A DNA stretch of 5,671 nucleotides, from contig CAZYTO010000324.1 in assembly GCA_964650405.1 (NCBI GenBank), forward strand, positions 1 through 5,671. Direction: 5' to 3'. The notes under the pieces were generated by a model. The model was given only the letters and a program-made list of their open reading frames with translations. It was not told the DNA's origin and did not search any database. The stretch comes from CAZYTO01 sp964650405 (GTDB taxonomy: Bacteria > Acidobacteriota > Thermoanaerobaculia > Gp7-AA8). The stretch's first letter is position 1, and every line of letters begins with the position of its first letter. The position numbers and the translations under genes are program-made. Positions 1 through 5,671 of the stretch are shown here, one piece after another.

Positions 1-5
1 CCCCC

Positions 6-542
6 TCAGAGGCAACCACAGTCACCGACACCGGAATGCACCAGCAGGGCCGAATGGTGCCGCGCGTGTGATGTCCCCAGCCGCAGCATGTCGAGCAGGC
101 GCAGCGGACCGAAGTAAGGGTGCTGGACGCGCGCTCCCGGATGGTTCGACGCGACGAGTACTTCGATGCACTTCGCGGCGCGCGACCGCAGCAGCTCTTC
201 GACGGCGGCGCGGTCCCGCGGCTCGCGGAGGGGACGCATCTCCCGCGGCGCGGGGACACCTTCCCGAAAGACGTTCGTGCGGAGGATTCTCGGGAGCATG
301 AAGGTCCGGAGCACGAGCTGCCGCATGCGTCCGAGGCGCGCCTTCGGCGGCTTGCCGCTCAGAGCGTCGATGACCATCTGGTACGACAATCCGACGTGCT
401 CGACGTGCTGCGCCGGCGACCACTTGCCCTCGGCGTAGGCGAGATTCCACTGCGCATCGGGCACCCGGCGCGACGCGGCAACACAGGCCTCGATCGCGGC
501 CTCGTGCTCGGCGACGGCCTGCTGCCAGTCCTTTGTGAGCAT
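6..542 (-). CDS. DinB-superfamily protein, function unknown
   Basis: Encodes 178 residues beginning MLTKDWQQAV and ending with TGA at 6-8. The fold assignment rests on the spacing of histidines typical of DinB/YfiT-like four-helix proteins. A first-helix motif WSPAQHVEHV carries H46 and H49, and a late motif GTSHARHHSALLVHS carries H159, H162 and H163. In this superfamily such histidines usually form a metal site. Its members include damage-inducible proteins, thiol-dependent transferases and many proteins of unknown role; nothing here picks a substrate. There is no signal peptide or membrane segment, so it is probably cytoplasmic. The ATG was chosen because it lies 5 nt after the E2 stop and the homologous-looking sequence starts there. 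The same frame stays open upstream to 779, but only as antiframe to E2. No good Shine-Dalgarno is visible, which suggests translational coupling to E2. Family call fairly sure, function not. Confidence 0.75.
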   Translation of the reverse strand: MLTKDWQQAVAEHEAAIEACVAASRRVPDAQWNLAYAEGKWSPAQHVEHVGLSYQMVIDALSGKPPKARLGRMRQLVLRTFMLPRILRTNVFREGVPAPREMRPLREPRDRAAVEELLRSRAAKCIEVLVASNHPGARVQHPYFGPLRLLDMLRLGTSHARHHSALLVHSGVGDCGCL

Positions 543-547
543 CAAAG

Positions 548-1867
548 CTACAGTACGATCCGCAGCGGCTGTTCGATGTATTGCCTGAAAGTTTTCAGGT
601 ATTCGGCTCCGGCCGCGCCGTCCACCACCCGGTGGTCGCACGACATCGTGACCTTCATCCGGTCCCGGATGACGACCTGCCGGTCGGCAGTGACGACCGG
701 CTGCGGGCCGGCCGCGCCGATGGCGAGGATGGCCACGTTCGGCGGATTGATGATGGCCGTGAACTCCTCGATCCCCCACGCTCCGAGGTTGGAGATGGTG
801 AACGTCGAGCCCTGGTACTCGGCCGGCAGCAGCTTGCGGTTCTTGGCCTTCTCGGCGAGCACGCGCACCTCGGACGCGATGTCGATGACGGACTTCTGAT
901 CGGCATCCCGGACGACGGGCGTGATCAATCCCTCGCCGGTCGAGACGGCCACGCCGATGTGGATCCCGCCATGCTGGGAGATCGCATCATCGCCCCACGA
1001 CGCGTTCACGTTGGGGTGATGGCGCAGGGCCAGCGCCGCCGCGCGGAGAATGAAGTCGTTGAGGCTGATCTTCGCCCCGTGGATCTCGTTGAGCTGCACC
1101 CGCAGGGCCAGCAGGTTCGTCACGTCCAGGTCGACGGTGAGATAGAAGTGCGGGATCGGTCCGGTCGATTCGCCGAGACGCTTGGCAATCGTCCGCCGCA
1201 TCGCCGTGAGGGGAATCTGCTGGTCTTTGAGGGCGGGAACGGGCAGAGTAGCGGGCATGGCGCCAGCGGTGCGCTGCGCCGCGCCACCCTGTGCGCCTCG
1301 GATGTCATTCGCCACCACCCTCCCGCCCGGACCGCTTCCCTGCACCTGCTCGATGTTCACGCCCATGTCGCGGGCCATGCGGCGCGCCAGCGGCGACGAG
1401 CGGCGACGCTCTCCCTCCGCCGGTTGAGCGACCGGGGCGACGTTCGGCTGCGCTGCGGCGCGGTCGATGCGCGGGCCCTTCATTTCGATGGCCTCCGCGT
1501 ATTCGCCCGTCGTCCGCTTGATGGAGTCTTTCCTGTCGGTCGCCCGGCGCTGCTGCTCGCCAGCCTCGGCGGCGGGAGGTTCCGCGGAGTTCGCCGGCGT
1601 CTTCGGTGCGCCGGCCGCGCCGGCGCCCGCTCCGTCACCGCCGATGGTGGCGAGCACGCCGCCCACGGGAACCATCTCCCCTTCCTTCGCCTTGTGCTCG
1701 CCAAGGGGGCCGTCGGCCTCCGCTTCGAGATCGAGATTCACCTTGTCCGTCTCGATCTCGAGCACCGGCTCGCCCTTCTTCACCACGTCTCCCGGCTGCT
1801 TGTACCAGCGGACGACCTTCCCCTCGGTCATTGCATCGCCCATCTTGGGCATGATGATTTCGGCCAT
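548..1867 (-). CDS. pdhC: Pyruvate dehydrogenase E2, dihydrolipoamide acetyltransferase
   Basis: A 439-residue E2 subunit that takes the acetyl group from E1 on its swinging lipoyl arm and passes it to CoA; its catalytic domains form the core of the complex. Residues 1-77 are one lipoyl domain, with lipoylated lysine K42 in ETDKVNLDLE. Residues 78-155 are an Ala/Pro/Gly-rich flexible linker. Residues 157-193 are the peripheral subunit-binding domain (SSPLARRMARDMGV, then GSGPGGRVVANDI). From about 215 to the end is the acyltransferase domain, with FTISNLGAWG (356-365) and the active-site motif DHRVVDG, H412 and D416. The length is usual for a single-lipoyl E2. ATG is supported by the canonical MAEIIMPKMGDAMTEG start and by an AGGA 6 nt upstream. 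It follows E1 beta after an 85-nt repeat-filled gap and precedes a DinB-like gene by 5 nt. Acetoin or branched-chain E2 are alternatives, but the E1 partners favour pyruvate. Confidence 0.93.
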   Translation of the reverse strand: MAEIIMPKMGDAMTEGKVVRWYKQPGDVVKKGEPVLEIETDKVNLDLEAEADGPLGEHKAKEGEMVPVGGVLATIGGDGAGAGAAGAPKTPANSAEPPAAEAGEQQRRATDRKDSIKRTTGEYAEAIEMKGPRIDRAAAQPNVAPVAQPAEGERRRSSPLARRMARDMGVNIEQVQGSGPGGRVVANDIRGAQGGAAQRTAGAMPATLPVPALKDQQIPLTAMRRTIAKRLGESTGPIPHFYLTVDLDVTNLLALRVQLNEIHGAKISLNDFILRAAALALRHHPNVNASWGDDAISQHGGIHIGVAVSTGEGLITPVVRDADQKSVIDIASEVRVLAEKAKNRKLLPAEYQGSTFTISNLGAWGIEEFTAIINPPNVAILAIGAAGPQPVVTADRQVVIRDRMKVTMSCDHRVVDGAAGAEYLKTFRQYIEQPLRIVL

Positions 1868-1952
1868 AGTCAGTCCTGAGTGCTGAGTCCTGAGTGCTGA
1901 GTCCTGAGTCCGCGCCGAGTCCCCTCAGGACGCAGCACTCAGGACTCAGCAC
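1868..1952 (-). repeat. Heptamer-built inverted repeat between E1 beta and E2
   Basis: The gap is made of a 7-bp unit in two alternating versions differing at one base. On the plus strand the left arm reads GTCCTGA (1873-1879), GTGCTGA (1880-1886), GTCCTGA (1887-1893), GTGCTGA (1894-1900), GTCCTGA (1901-1907). The right arm holds the complements: TCAGGAC (1925-1931), GCAGCAC (1932-1938, one base off), TCAGGAC (1939-1945), TCAGCAC (1946-1952). Positions 1880-1908 can pair with 1924-1952 at 28 of 29 positions (mismatch 1900/1932), around a 15-nt loop at 1909-1923. In the mRNA the stem begins at the base right after the E1 beta stop codon. There is no U-run on the E2 side, so an intrinsic terminator is unlikely. 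It could be an RNA-stability or expression-balancing hairpin, or a copy of a dispersed palindromic repeat family; the sequence alone does not decide. Confidence 0.95.
1874..1877 (-). promoter_or_regulatory. Ribosome binding site of E2, inside a repeat unit
   Basis: On the minus strand AGGA lies 6 nt before the E2 ATG (AGGA-CTGACT-ATG). It is the centre of the outermost heptamer unit, TCAGGAC (1873-1879). This unit lies just outside the most stable stem, so the site would be free in that fold. In a fold shifted by 14 nt (1872-1894 pairing with 1924-1946, 22 of 23 positions) it would be buried. It is a clearer Shine-Dalgarno than those of the neighbouring genes. Confidence 0.6.
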
Positions 1953-2936
1953 CTAGGATGCGTACATCACTTTCTTCACGGCGGCCATGACGTGCTCTTC
2001 GTGCGGCGTGGCCAGCAATTCGAGGTTGCGCGCGTACGGCATGGGCACGTCCTCCCCTGTCACGCGCAGCACCGGCGCATCGAGCTCGTCGAAGACGTGC
2101 TCGGTCACACTCTGGGCGATCTCGGCGGCCGCACCGAACGGCTTCCACTGCTCCTGCACCACGACGCAGCGGTGCGTCCTCGTGACGGATGCGTACACCG
2201 GCTCCATGTCGAGCGGACGGAGCGTACGAAGGTCGATGACCTCGCACTCGATGCCGTCCTGGGCGAGTTTCTCGGCGGCGATGAGCGAGAGCTGCAGCAT
2301 GCGCGAGTACGACACGATCGTGACGTCGCGCCCCTCGCGCGCCACGCGGGACTCACCGAAGGGCACGGTGAAGTCGGGATCGTCCGGCACTTCGCCTTTC
2401 ATCCCATAGAGTGCCGCACTCTCCAGGAAGATCACCGGGTCCTTGCCGCGGATGGCCTGCTTGAGCATTCCCTTGGCGTCGGCGGGTGTGCCGGGGGCGG
2501 CCACGACGATGCCGGGGAAGTGTGCATAGAACGACTCGAAAGACTGGGAGTGCTGTGCGGAGAGCTGCACGCCCGCGCCCTGCGGTCCGCGGATGACCAT
2601 CGGCACGTCGACCTGCCCGCCACTGAAGTAGCGCACCTTCGCGGCGTGGTTGAGGATCTGGTCGGCGGCCACGATGGCGAAGTTCATCGTCATCATCTCC
2701 ACGATGGGGCGGAGGCCGAGCATGGCCATGCCCACCGCCGTGCCGGCCATCCCCGCCTCGGCGATGGGCGTGTCGATGACCCGCTTCGGGCCGTACTTCT
2801 TGAGCATGCCCGCGGTGATGCGGAACGTGCCTTCGTAGACGCCGATGTCCTCTCCCATGATGAGGACATTGGGGTCACGGTCCATCTCTTCCATCATCGC
2901 GTCGCGGATCGCGTCGCGGTAAGACTTCTCAGGCAT
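1953..2936 (-). CDS. pdhB: Pyruvate dehydrogenase E1 component, beta subunit
   Basis: A 327-residue transketolase-like subunit that pairs with E1 alpha to form the alpha2beta2 decarboxylase; it completes the thiamine diphosphate site and binds E2. The N-terminal pyrimidine-binding domain (about 1-175) has GEDIGVYEGTFR at 28-39 and DTPIAEAG at 55-62. E60 is the glutamate that activates the cofactor. MNFAIVAADQI follows at 84-94, then RGPQGAG and AQHSQSFE with the active-site histidine H129. The C-terminal domain (about 195-327) contains VIDLRTLRPLD (233-243), a motif typical of the family, and VTGEDVPMPYARNLE (292-306). Length and order are complete. The ATG fits the usual start MPEKSYRDAI; the Shine-Dalgarno upstream is weak. 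It follows E1 alpha by 53 nt, and its TAG stop directly abuts the large hairpin. The residues around H129 and the RYFSGG stretch resemble pyruvate rather than branched-chain E1 beta. Confidence 0.94.
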   Translation of the reverse strand: MPEKSYRDAIRDAMMEEMDRDPNVLIMGEDIGVYEGTFRITAGMLKKYGPKRVIDTPIAEAGMAGTAVGMAMLGLRPIVEMMTMNFAIVAADQILNHAAKVRYFSGGQVDVPMVIRGPQGAGVQLSAQHSQSFESFYAHFPGIVVAAPGTPADAKGMLKQAIRGKDPVIFLESAALYGMKGEVPDDPDFTVPFGESRVAREGRDVTIVSYSRMLQLSLIAAEKLAQDGIECEVIDLRTLRPLDMEPVYASVTRTHRCVVVQEQWKPFGAAAEIAQSVTEHVFDELDAPVLRVTGEDVPMPYARNLELLATPHEEHVMAAVKKVMYAS

Positions 2937-2959
2937 GTCGTCGTTCTCGTTCTCGGCTC

Positions 2960-2984
2960 ATCGGTGCGGCTGACGGCAACCGAT
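2960..2984 (-). repeat. Small inverted repeat between E1 alpha and E1 beta
   Basis: ATCGGT (2960-2965) and ACCGAT (2979-2984) are perfect 6-bp inverted arms around a 13-nt loop. The element starts 5 nt after the E1 alpha stop codon. The 53-nt gap also contains a small tandem GTTCTC on the plus strand. No U-run follows, so termination is unlikely. A 6-bp stem of this kind can arise by chance; it is listed because the gap holds nothing else. Confidence 0.3.
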
Positions 2985-2989
2985 CATTC

Positions 2990-4045
2990 TCAGGAAACTT
3001 CGTCTTCGCTTACCGGCCGCGGTCCGTGCTCGGCCACCACGTTCGTGAACAGCTCGGACGCCTCGGGCACGGCACTTTCCTCGGCGAACCGGACTGCCTC
3101 GGCCGCCTGCTCGAGTGCCCGTTCATCCATCTTCTTCACGTCGTCATCGGTCAGTCCGCATACCTCGGCCAGGCGGTTGCGCAGGATGAGGATCGGATCG
3201 CGATGCTTGTGCTGCTCGACTTCGTCTTTCGACCGGTACGGCTGGAGGATGTCCGCCGCGCCATGGCCGGAGAACCGATAGGTCACAGCCTCGATACAGT
3301 ACGGCCTGCCGGTCTCGCGCACCTGCCGCACCACGCGGTCGGCCACTCCGCGCACGGCGAAGACGTCTTGTCCGTCGACCTTCTCCGCCGGGATGTTGTA
3401 CGCGCGGACGCGCTGGGAAAGATCCGTGAGCGCCGAGTGCCGGTCCACCGAGGTACCCATGGCGTAGCCGTTGTTCTCGATGATGAACACGATCGGGCAC
3501 ACCCCGTCCTTCCCCCACAGGCCGGCCATGTTCATCGCCTCGTGGAACGAGCCGATATTCATCGCGCCGTCGCCGAAGTAACAGACGGCGATGCGCTCGG
3601 TCGCGCGGTAGCGGAGGGCATAGGCCGCGCCGACGGCCAGGGTGAGGTGGCCTCCGACGATTCCGTAGCCGCCGTAGAAGCCGTGCGGCACGTCGAAGAG
3701 GTGCATCGATCCGCCCTTGCCGTGGGAGATGCCGGCGGCCTTCCCAAAGAGCTCCGCCATCACCCTTTTCGGATCGGACCCAAGGGCCAGAGCGTGGGCG
3801 TGGTCGCGATAGCCGGAGAAGACGATGTCATCCTTCCGGATCGCGGTGAGGATGCCGGAGGCAACCGCCTCCTGGCCGCTGTAGACGTGGAGATATCCGC
3901 CGATCTTGCCCTTGCGGAACTCGCGCTCCGTGGCCTCTTCGAAGCGCCGGATGGTGATCATCTGCCGGAGGATGTCGTTCCACTCCGGCGCACAGACCGC
4001 TTCGTCGATCGTCGCGGTCGCTGCCTGTTGTTTTTGCTTGGCCAT
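2990..4045 (-). CDS. pdhA: Pyruvate dehydrogenase E1 component, alpha subunit
   Basis: A 351-residue thiamine diphosphate-dependent subunit that decarboxylates pyruvate and, with E1 beta, acetylates the lipoyl group of E2. Visible motifs in order: IRRFEEATEREFRKGKIGG (32-50), YSGQEAVASG (55-64), GYRDHAHALALG (78-89) and SHGKGGSMHLF (107-117). The cofactor-binding pair is GDG at 158-160 and NN at 191-192, followed by YAMGTSVDR. The phosphorylation-loop equivalent is YRFSGHGAADILQPYR (256-271), with H261 retained. Residues matching human phosphoserine sites 1 and 2 are G262 and P269, so kinase control of that type is not expected. The GDG-to-NN spacing is 30 residues rather than the 26 I recall in relatives (extra residues near WGKDGVCP). 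ATG is the first start of the frame; AGAG lies just upstream. It is the first gene of the PDH group, after a 102-nt gap. Acetoin dehydrogenase alpha is the main alternative. Confidence 0.94.
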   Translation of the reverse strand: MAKQKQQAATATIDEAVCAPEWNDILRQMITIRRFEEATEREFRKGKIGGYLHVYSGQEAVASGILTAIRKDDIVFSGYRDHAHALALGSDPKRVMAELFGKAAGISHGKGGSMHLFDVPHGFYGGYGIVGGHLTLAVGAAYALRYRATERIAVCYFGDGAMNIGSFHEAMNMAGLWGKDGVCPIVFIIENNGYAMGTSVDRHSALTDLSQRVRAYNIPAEKVDGQDVFAVRGVADRVVRQVRETGRPYCIEAVTYRFSGHGAADILQPYRSKDEVEQHKHRDPILILRNRLAEVCGLTDDDVKKMDERALEQAAEAVRFAEESAVPEASELFTNVVAEHGPRPVSEDEVS

Positions 4046-4092
4046 CTCTGCTGTTTTACGTGATGCACGCGTCGCGCCGCGGCAGGGGGCGG

Positions 4093-4098
4093 ATTCTA
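4093..4098 (-). promoter_or_regulatory. Weak candidate -10 element for the PDH operon
   Basis: On the minus strand TAGAAT matches the sigma-70 -10 consensus at five of six bases and would give a leader of about 40 nt before the E1 alpha ATG. No convincing -35 sequence lies 16-18 nt upstream, and there is no TG extension. The 102-nt gap is the largest between genes here, so a promoter is expected in it on context, but this site is only a candidate. Confidence 0.25.
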
Positions 4099-4103
4099 CA
4101 ACA

Positions 4104-4132
4104 CGGCGTCTCCCGAGGATCTTTAGACGGCG
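4104..4132 (-). other. Imperfect hairpin between MFS gene and E1 alpha
   Basis: CGTCT (4107-4111) pairs with AGACG (4125-4129) around a 13-nt loop. After a G/G mismatch the stem extends by two more pairs (4104-4105 with 4131-4132). It lies 15-43 nt after the transporter stop codon, where a terminator would sit. The sequence after it on the minus strand is TGTTGTAGAATCC, not a proper U-run. It could be a weak or factor-assisted terminator, or chance in GC-rich DNA. Confidence 0.25.
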
Positions 4133-4147
4133 GGCCTTGCATACGTT

Positions 4148-5455
4148 CTACGCCGCCGCAGTTTGTGCGGCCGGCGGCAGTCCCTGATCGAGGTCGGTGC
4201 GGCGCGCGATGAAGATCAGCGCAATCAGCGCCAGGACTGCGCCGTTCGCGACGAGGGCCACGGTGATCGACCAGCGCTGGGCGACGAAGCCGGCCATGAG
4301 GTTGCCGAGCGGCATGCCGCCGCGGAAGGCCAGCATGAAGATGGACATGACCCGGCCGCGCATGGCGTCGCTGGTGGTGAGCTGCACGAGGGAGCTGTAC
4401 ATCGAGATCACGCCCACGATGCACGCCCCGGCCAGGAAGCCGATGACGGCCGTGGCGTAGATGTTGCGCGAGATGCCGAAGCCGGCCAGGGTCACGGCGA
4501 AGGCGAGCTGCAGCATCAGGGCGAGCTTCCCCTTCTTGGCCACGTAGCCGGCCGAGGCCACGAAGAGGGCGCCGGCGACCGACCCTACGCCGTAGTCGGC
4601 CTGCATGATCGACAGGCCGCGCGGCCCCAGGCCGAAAATCCGGTCGGTCACGACCGGAAGTAGCGTGAACAGCGGCATGCCGAGGAACGTGCCTGCGAAC
4701 GAGAGGAACGTCAGCAGTTGCAGTGACGGCCTCTCCCGCACGAAGCGAAAGCCCTCGCGCATCTCGTCCAGCACGCTGCGGGAGTGGTCGACCTGCTCGT
4801 GCACCGGGGGGACGCGGATGATCGAGATGGTGATGATGACGGCCACGAACGAGAGGGCGTTGAGGCCGAAACACGCTGCCGGACCGAGGGCCGCGAAGGC
4901 GAAGCCGCCAAGGGCCGGGCCGATGACCCGGGCCAGGTTGAACTGCATGGAGTTCATGGCCACGGCGTTCGGCACGTCCTCTCGCTTCACCAGCAGCGGC
5001 AGCAGCGTGATGTAGGCCGGCCCGCTGAACGACTGCGCGCTTCCGGTCAGAAACGAGAGGAGGAAGATGTGCCAGATCCGGACCGTCTTCGTGTAGACGA
5101 GAACGGTCAGGACCACCGCGAAGGTCATCTGCATCCACTGCGAGATGAGCATGACCTTGCGGCGCTCGAACCGGTCGGCGATGACGCCGCCGAAGAGCGA
5201 GAAGATGAGCATGGGGCCCGTGGCCAGGAAGCCGTCCACGCCCAGGAGCAATGCCGAGCCGGTCAGCGTGTAGACCAGCCAGGCCTGCGCGTAGGTCTGC
5301 ATGAACGTGCCGGTGGTCGACGTGAAGGCGCCGAGCCACAGCAGGCGGAAGTCTCGATAGGCCAGGGCGCTGAACGTCCGCTGCAACCGGGTGGGCTGCG
5401 GCTGGGCCCGAGCCTCCGACTCGAGTGACTGTTCCTCAGGGAGCGAGGAGCTCAT
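4148..5455 (-). CDS. MFS transporter, EntS/MFS_3-like exporter
   Basis: A 435-residue inner-membrane protein with about 12 hydrophobic segments. After a polar N-terminal tail (1-34), the first helix starts near YRDFRLLWLGAF. The loop after TM2 carries the MFS signature GGVIADRFERRKVM (89-102). The stretch NAVAMNSMQFNLARVIGPALGG (163-184) is typical of the MFS_3 / TIGR00900 group, which includes the enterobactin exporter EntS and several drug exporters. A cytoplasmic loop around 215-245 separates the two six-helix halves. DAMRGRVMSIF (363-373) matches the corresponding loop of the second half. Members are generally proton-driven exporters of siderophores or drugs; the substrate here cannot be told, and no siderophore gene is nearby. 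The ATG at 5455 overlaps the ruvC stop by 4 nt (ATGA), which supports both the start choice and translational coupling. Family call firm, substrate unknown. Confidence 0.88.
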   Translation of the reverse strand: MSSSLPEEQSLESEARAQPQPTRLQRTFSALAYRDFRLLWLGAFTSTTGTFMQTYAQAWLVYTLTGSALLLGVDGFLATGPMLIFSLFGGVIADRFERRKVMLISQWMQMTFAVVLTVLVYTKTVRIWHIFLLSFLTGSAQSFSGPAYITLLPLLVKREDVPNAVAMNSMQFNLARVIGPALGGFAFAALGPAACFGLNALSFVAVIITISIIRVPPVHEQVDHSRSVLDEMREGFRFVRERPSLQLLTFLSFAGTFLGMPLFTLLPVVTDRIFGLGPRGLSIMQADYGVGSVAGALFVASAGYVAKKGKLALMLQLAFAVTLAGFGISRNIYATAVIGFLAGACIVGVISMYSSLVQLTTSDAMRGRVMSIFMLAFRGGMPLGNLMAGFVAQRWSITVALVANGAVLALIALIFIARRTDLDQGLPPAAQTAAA

Positions 5456-5671
5456 CGGGCGATCCGCAACCTCGCGTGCGTGCCGGTCGTGTGGGCATGA
5501 CAGATGGCGACGGCCAGGGCGTCGGAGGCATCGGCGGACATCACGAGCGCGGCGCAGCCCGGAATGATCATCCGCACGAGCTTTGCCACCTGCTCCTTCT
5601 CGGCGGCGCCGTACCCTGCCACGGCGCTCTTGACCGATCGCGGCGAATACTCGAAGAGGGGAAGCTGGGCC
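5452..5671 (-). CDS. ruvC: Holliday junction resolvase RuvC, C-terminal part
   Basis: An open frame enters from the right edge and gives 72 residues ending in TGA at 5452-5454; the start lies outside the window. RuvC is the endonuclease that cuts Holliday junctions with RuvAB during recombinational repair. The fragment contains YSPRSVKSAVAGYGAAEKEQ, which aligns with the corresponding stretch of E. coli RuvC ([20 protein letters not shown]). The sequence DASDALAVAICH follows, its two aspartates matching catalytic D138 and D141 of E. coli. After this comes a short basic tail (HARLRIAR). The stop overlaps the transporter ATG as ATGA. In many genomes ruvC is followed by ruvA; here an MFS gene follows. 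The ends of the two proteins are intact, and there is no sign of frameshift in the visible part. Confidence 0.92.
   Translation of the reverse strand, partial: AQLPLFEYSPRSVKSAVAGYGAAEKEQVAKLVRMIIPGCAALVMSADASDALAVAICHAHTTGTHARLRIAR

Noticed and set aside
543..779. Upstream extension of the DinB-like gene to an earlier ATG
   Set aside because: The added 79 residues are out-of-frame E2 coding sequence with Arg/Gly/His-rich composition. The DinB-like sequence begins at the ATG at 542.
581..1879. Long open frame on the plus strand opposite E2 (432 codons)
   Set aside because: It mirrors E2 in antisense and is Arg/His/Gly-rich with no recognisable motif. GC-rich codon use leaves the opposite frame open by default, and E2 on the minus strand is unambiguous.
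1868..1952. Hairpin read as an intrinsic terminator after E1 beta
   Set aside because: No U-run follows the stem on the minus strand, and E2 begins 12 nt later with its own ribosome binding site. Full termination here would cut off an essential subunit.
1873..1952. Repeats read as a CRISPR array
   Set aside because: The units are 7 bp, directly adjacent and in two opposing orientations, with no spacers and no cas genes.
1992..3281. Long open frame on the plus strand opposite E1 beta and part of E1 alpha (429 codons)
   Set aside because: It runs across two well-supported minus-strand genes and the gap between them, with low-complexity His/Arg/Asp content. It is an antisense shadow.
1953..4045. 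E1 pair read as branched-chain 2-oxoacid or acetoin dehydrogenase
   Set aside because: E1 alpha (GDGAMNIGSFHEAMNMAGLW, SHGKGGSMHLF) and E1 beta (RYFSGG, AQHSQSFE) look most like pyruvate enzymes, and no acetoin or branched-chain genes are nearby. Not excluded without a phylogeny.
3026..4063. Long open frame on the plus strand opposite E1 alpha (345 codons)
   Set aside because: Antisense shadow of E1 alpha, with no family motif.
4056..5339. Alternative minus-strand frame overlapping the MFS gene (427 codons)
   Set aside because: Its product is Arg/His/Pro-rich and lacks hydrophobic segments, while the overlapping frame gives a textbook MFS protein.

Overview
The window is a compact, high-GC bacterial segment in which all six recognisable genes lie on the minus strand. 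In transcription order (right to left) they are: the 3' end of ruvC (Holliday junction resolvase), a 12-TM-type MFS exporter, the pyruvate dehydrogenase genes for E1 alpha, E1 beta and E2, and a small DinB-like protein. Almost no sequence is left over. The gaps are 102, 53, 85 and 5 nt, and ruvC overlaps the transporter by 4 nt. No tRNA, rRNA, CRISPR array, insertion sequence or origin is visible.

The right-hand part (about 4148-5671) is a translationally coupled ruvC-MFS pair sharing ATGA. A 102-nt gap follows, holding a weak hairpin and a weak promoter candidate. It is the most likely boundary between the ruvC-transporter unit and the metabolic operon.

The left-hand part (about 6-4045) encodes the split-E1 (alpha2beta2) form of the pyruvate dehydrogenase complex. 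E1 alpha and E1 beta together form the thiamine-diphosphate decarboxylase. E2 carries one lipoyl domain, an E1/E3-binding domain and the acetyltransferase core. Together they would convert pyruvate and CoA to acetyl-CoA. The E3 (dihydrolipoamide dehydrogenase) needed to reoxidise the lipoyl group is not in the window. A 178-residue DinB-superfamily protein follows E2 by 5 nt and is probably co-transcribed; its function is unknown.

The most unusual element is non-coding. The 85-nt E1 beta/E2 gap is almost entirely built from a 7-bp unit alternating between GTCCTGA and GTGCTGA. The units are arranged as a near-perfect inverted repeat (28 of 29 positions paired, 15-nt loop). The stem abuts the E1 beta stop codon, and one further unit supplies the apparent Shine-Dalgarno sequence of E2. 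I know of no named element that matches it, though I could not search for one.

The organism cannot be fixed from this sequence. High GC, split-E1 PDH and short gaps would fit a soil-type lineage such as Acidobacteriota or Gemmatimonadota, but this is a guess from style, not a determination.
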